Below, in pieces: positions 62,377-64,000 of a stretch of 64,000 nucleotides of DNA (positions within the stretch are counted from its first letter, which is position 1; the number at the start of each line of letters is the position of its first letter). Position numbers and translations under genes: made by a program. The DNA is taken from assembly GCF_000006445.2 (NCBI RefSeq), contig NC_006046.2, positions 1,542,297 through 1,606,296 on the forward strand, in the 5' to 3' direction. The notes below the pieces were generated by a model. That model saw only the letters and a program-made list of their open reading frames with translations, was not told the DNA's origin and did not search any database. Source of the DNA: Debaryomyces hansenii CBS767. Lineage: Eukaryota > Ascomycota > Pichiomycetes > Serinales > Debaryomycetaceae.

Positions 62377-62512
62377 CTATACCCTGCAACTGCGTGCAAA
62401 CCGTTCAACCCCATACTAATAGTGTAAACTGTTTTTGTTTACTTTTCAGAGTACCATGACGTCGTGGTACAATTAAATCAAAACAAATAAACAAAGCTTA
62501 ACAATAATACTT
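62377..62512 (+). repeat. R element, best-preserved copy
   Basis: The order is CTATACCCTGCAACTGCG, GTTCAACCCCATACTAAT, TTTTTGTTTACTTTTCAG, an 18-of-20 palindrome at 62451-62470 (GTACCATGACGTCGTGGTAC), and AATCAAAACAAATAAAC. The palindrome has a CRE-like GACGTC core. Other copies keep parts of this order. Confidence 0.65.
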
Positions 62513-63049
62513 ATAATTTACATAATCACAAGCTAAACATAAAACATACGTAATCATTTATAACATATTAAAAACCGAATAAAAAACAATATATAAGAGT
62601 ACATAATTAGTACCTTCAATTTATCTCTTTCTTTGATAAGTAGTCGACTATCGCCTGCACTTGGAGATTGCGCGTTTTTCCCATAGTTAAAGTGCACACC
62701 CGTTTGGGTGCAATGTCGCGGTGCAATATCGTGGGTGCAATGTCGTAAATGTTTGTAAACTGGAAAAAAAAAGAGAAGGTAAGATTGTATTACGTTATCG
62801 AAGAATTTTAGTAAAGCACATAATTGCAGTCGTTTATGGTTGTTCGCTCTGTTGAAAGATTTTATTATTTGCGAGCTTCCACTAAAAAAAATGCACTTGA
62901 GCTTTTCATATTGTAACCATTCGACGCCACAACACATCAACTTGAGACTCGACAGCCCGAATCAAGAATTAACGTGTGCAAACCTATATGATAGATAAAG
63001 TAGTCCACGTCGTAAAATGCGAATGTAAATCAGCACTTTTAATTTATTG
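62513..63049. repeat. Upstream part of A2 repeat block
   Basis: TATCGCCTGCACTTGGAGATT at 62649-62669 repeats 62206-62223 in part, followed by TGCAATGTCG units at 62709-62750 (three spaced copies). From 62800 it matches 28310-28590. The minus-strand frame here (62554-62940) is not convincing as a gene. Confidence 0.45.
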
Positions 63050-63461
63050 TCATTTGACACAAACCATAACTTGCAATCTGTTGTTTTTGATGTGTCGCAC
63101 GCAACATTTTACAGGTTGCGCTATGTGGGATCGTCATGCTATCAATTAACCATGTAAAGTACAGTAGTCCCCTTAGAATTCATCATATCAAAATTGTTCA
63201 TAAAATTTCTGTCTTTTTCCATAGTCCACATCAGCATTTTCCTGGTTATCAACTACGATCTTACTAAACTCGCGAATCTTGGTAATAAAAAAACTTCATC
63301 GTAGATGTTCGCATTTCAATAACCCCACAAAATGCAATTATTTCCTAGATGAAACTTGAAACAAATATTTCTTTTATGCTAACTTTAATTAATTTGCTAT
63401 AAATTGAGGAGGTCCCACAAGAAAGAATAATGATGTTTTTGCTCGCATCAATATAATCACG
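63050..63461 (+). promoter_or_regulatory. Family A upstream region (copy A2)
   Basis: The full set of family A upstream blocks is present: ACACAAACCATAACTTGCA, GATGTGTCGCACGCAAC, ATCGTCATGCTATCAATTA, AGTACAGTAGTCCCCTT, GATCTTACTAAACTCGCG, GATGTTCGCATTTCAATAAC and ATATTTCTTTTATGCTAAC. It leads straight into the A2 start codon. Confidence 0.7.
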
Positions 63462-64000
63462 ATGAATAACAACACTTTTCCTAATAGTATTAGGAGATAT
63501 ATTTTGGAAGGAGGCGGTGAAGACAAGGACATGGATATTGATGTTGATGCTGATATTGATCTATTTGAGATTACCAAATTCAACTATAGGACATTATTCG
63601 ATAAAAGTGCGCATCAAAATATCAGCCATACCGAAATGGTGTATAAATTTTTTGGAATTGAAAATATATCTGATGTGGATTTGGAGCCTCAAAGTCAAAA
63701 ATGGTACTTTAAAAACCATCCAGATGAATGGAGAGAATTATTTATCTTCCTTTGTGACATGCCGTTTACAGAATATGAATTTCAAGGCAAAGATGGAAAA
63801 TTATTGAATCCCGATAGTCTTCGTGCTATTGGTTCCAGTCATGGTACAGACAATGTCCTTATTGAAACTTTTTCTGAACTTGAATTTGAATCATTCAACA
63901 AAATAATTCCGGAAGGTAGATTGGCATTTAAGTTGGAAAATATCTTGAAAACTGACATATTCTCAAGTAATTTTAAACAAGATGAACATAAAAGAAACTA
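63462..64000 (+). CDS. Family A nuclease-kinase fusion protein, copy A2 (cut by window edge)
   Basis: The frame is open from the ATG at 63462 to the end of the window (179 codons). MNNNTFPNSIRRYILEG parallels residues 20-36 of copy A1, then the Asp repeat MDIDVDADIDLFEITKF, then HPDEWRELFIFLCDMPF and EYEFQGKDGKLLNPDSL, all close to A1 but clearly diverged. The nuclease and kinase motifs would lie beyond the window, so whether it is intact is unknown. In-frame stops precede the ATG, which fixes the start. Confidence 0.8.
   Translation, partial: MNNNTFPNSIRRYILEGGGEDKDMDIDVDADIDLFEITKFNYRTLFDKSAHQNISHTEMVYKFFGIENISDVDLEPQSQKWYFKNHPDEWRELFIFLCDMPFTEYEFQGKDGKLLNPDSLRAIGSSHGTDNVLIETFSELEFESFNKIIPEGRLAFKLENILKTDIFSSNFKQDEHKRN

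Noticed and set aside
62381..62420. tRNA or tRNA-derived SINE suggested by a GTTCAACCC B-box
   Set aside because: No A-box at the right distance and no cloverleaf could be folded by eye; kept only as a remark on the R element.
62391..62451. TACTAAT followed by TTTTCAG in the R element as an intron end
   Set aside because: It looks like a yeast branch point and 3' splice site, but I find no matching 5' site with flanking coding sequence, and the copies have different left neighbours.
1..64000. CRISPR array, rRNA genes, bacterial operons
   Set aside because: No regularly spaced repeats, no rRNA sequence and no bacterial-type gene packing; the window is yeast nuclear DNA.

Overview
The window reads as a subtelomeric arm of an AT-rich budding-yeast chromosome. 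The genes are intronless and fungal: zinc-cluster regulators, MFS sugar porters, a JEN-type carboxylate permease and a GABA-type permease. The organism probably belongs to the CUG-Ser clade. In the GABA-type permease two CTG codons (16486-16488 and 16492-16494) fall where the family normally carries serine. A single interstitial copy of a telomere-like unit (15305-15326) matches the repeat I remember for Debaryomyces hansenii, so I suspect Debaryomyces or a close relative. That is inference, not proof. CTG codons are shown as Leu in the usual translation and are probably Ser.

Positions 1 to about 26 kb hold mostly intact single-copy metabolic genes: a UBP9/UBP13-type deubiquitinase, a Ure2-like GST divergent from a zinc-cluster regulator, a phytanoyl-CoA-type dioxygenase divergent from a Gfo/Idh/MocA oxidoreductase, a hexose transporter, an NAD(P)-binding SDR, a JEN-type permease, a sugar porter, a GABA-type permease, a broken SDR, a TauD-type sulfonate dioxygenase, an NmrA-like protein divergent from a regulator that has lost its DNA-binding domain, and a gene of bacterial appearance at 25209-26261.

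From 26 kb to 64 kb the sequence is a graveyard mixed with live genes. It holds a decayed Ty3/gypsy pol, several decayed pieces that look like a telomere-linked RecQ helicase (TLH), fragments of a sulfatase, a Dal5-type permease and a Lac12-type permease, and several dispersed repeats. Among these sit a class C beta-lactamase-like esterase, a Baeyer-Villiger-type monooxygenase and a tannase/feruloyl-esterase-like gene (the last two each with one frameshift), and an intact Lac12-type transporter.

The most striking content is two multigene families that join a PD-(D/E)XK nuclease-like motif to a small C-terminal protein-kinase-like domain. Family A has one intact copy (52260-54278) and one running off the right edge (63462 onward). 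Family B has two intact copies (55240-57171, 60105-62030), one copy with a nonsense codon and lost kinase residues (34689-36470), and two copies that have lost the kinase domain (31474-32356, 37325-38395). The architecture recalls nuclease-kinase effectors of the Crinkler/CR type described in eukaryotes. Each family carries its own conserved upstream region. The family A upstream region also occurs as orphan copies, so the genes seem to spread as promoter-plus-gene units, or the repeats are parts of mobile elements.
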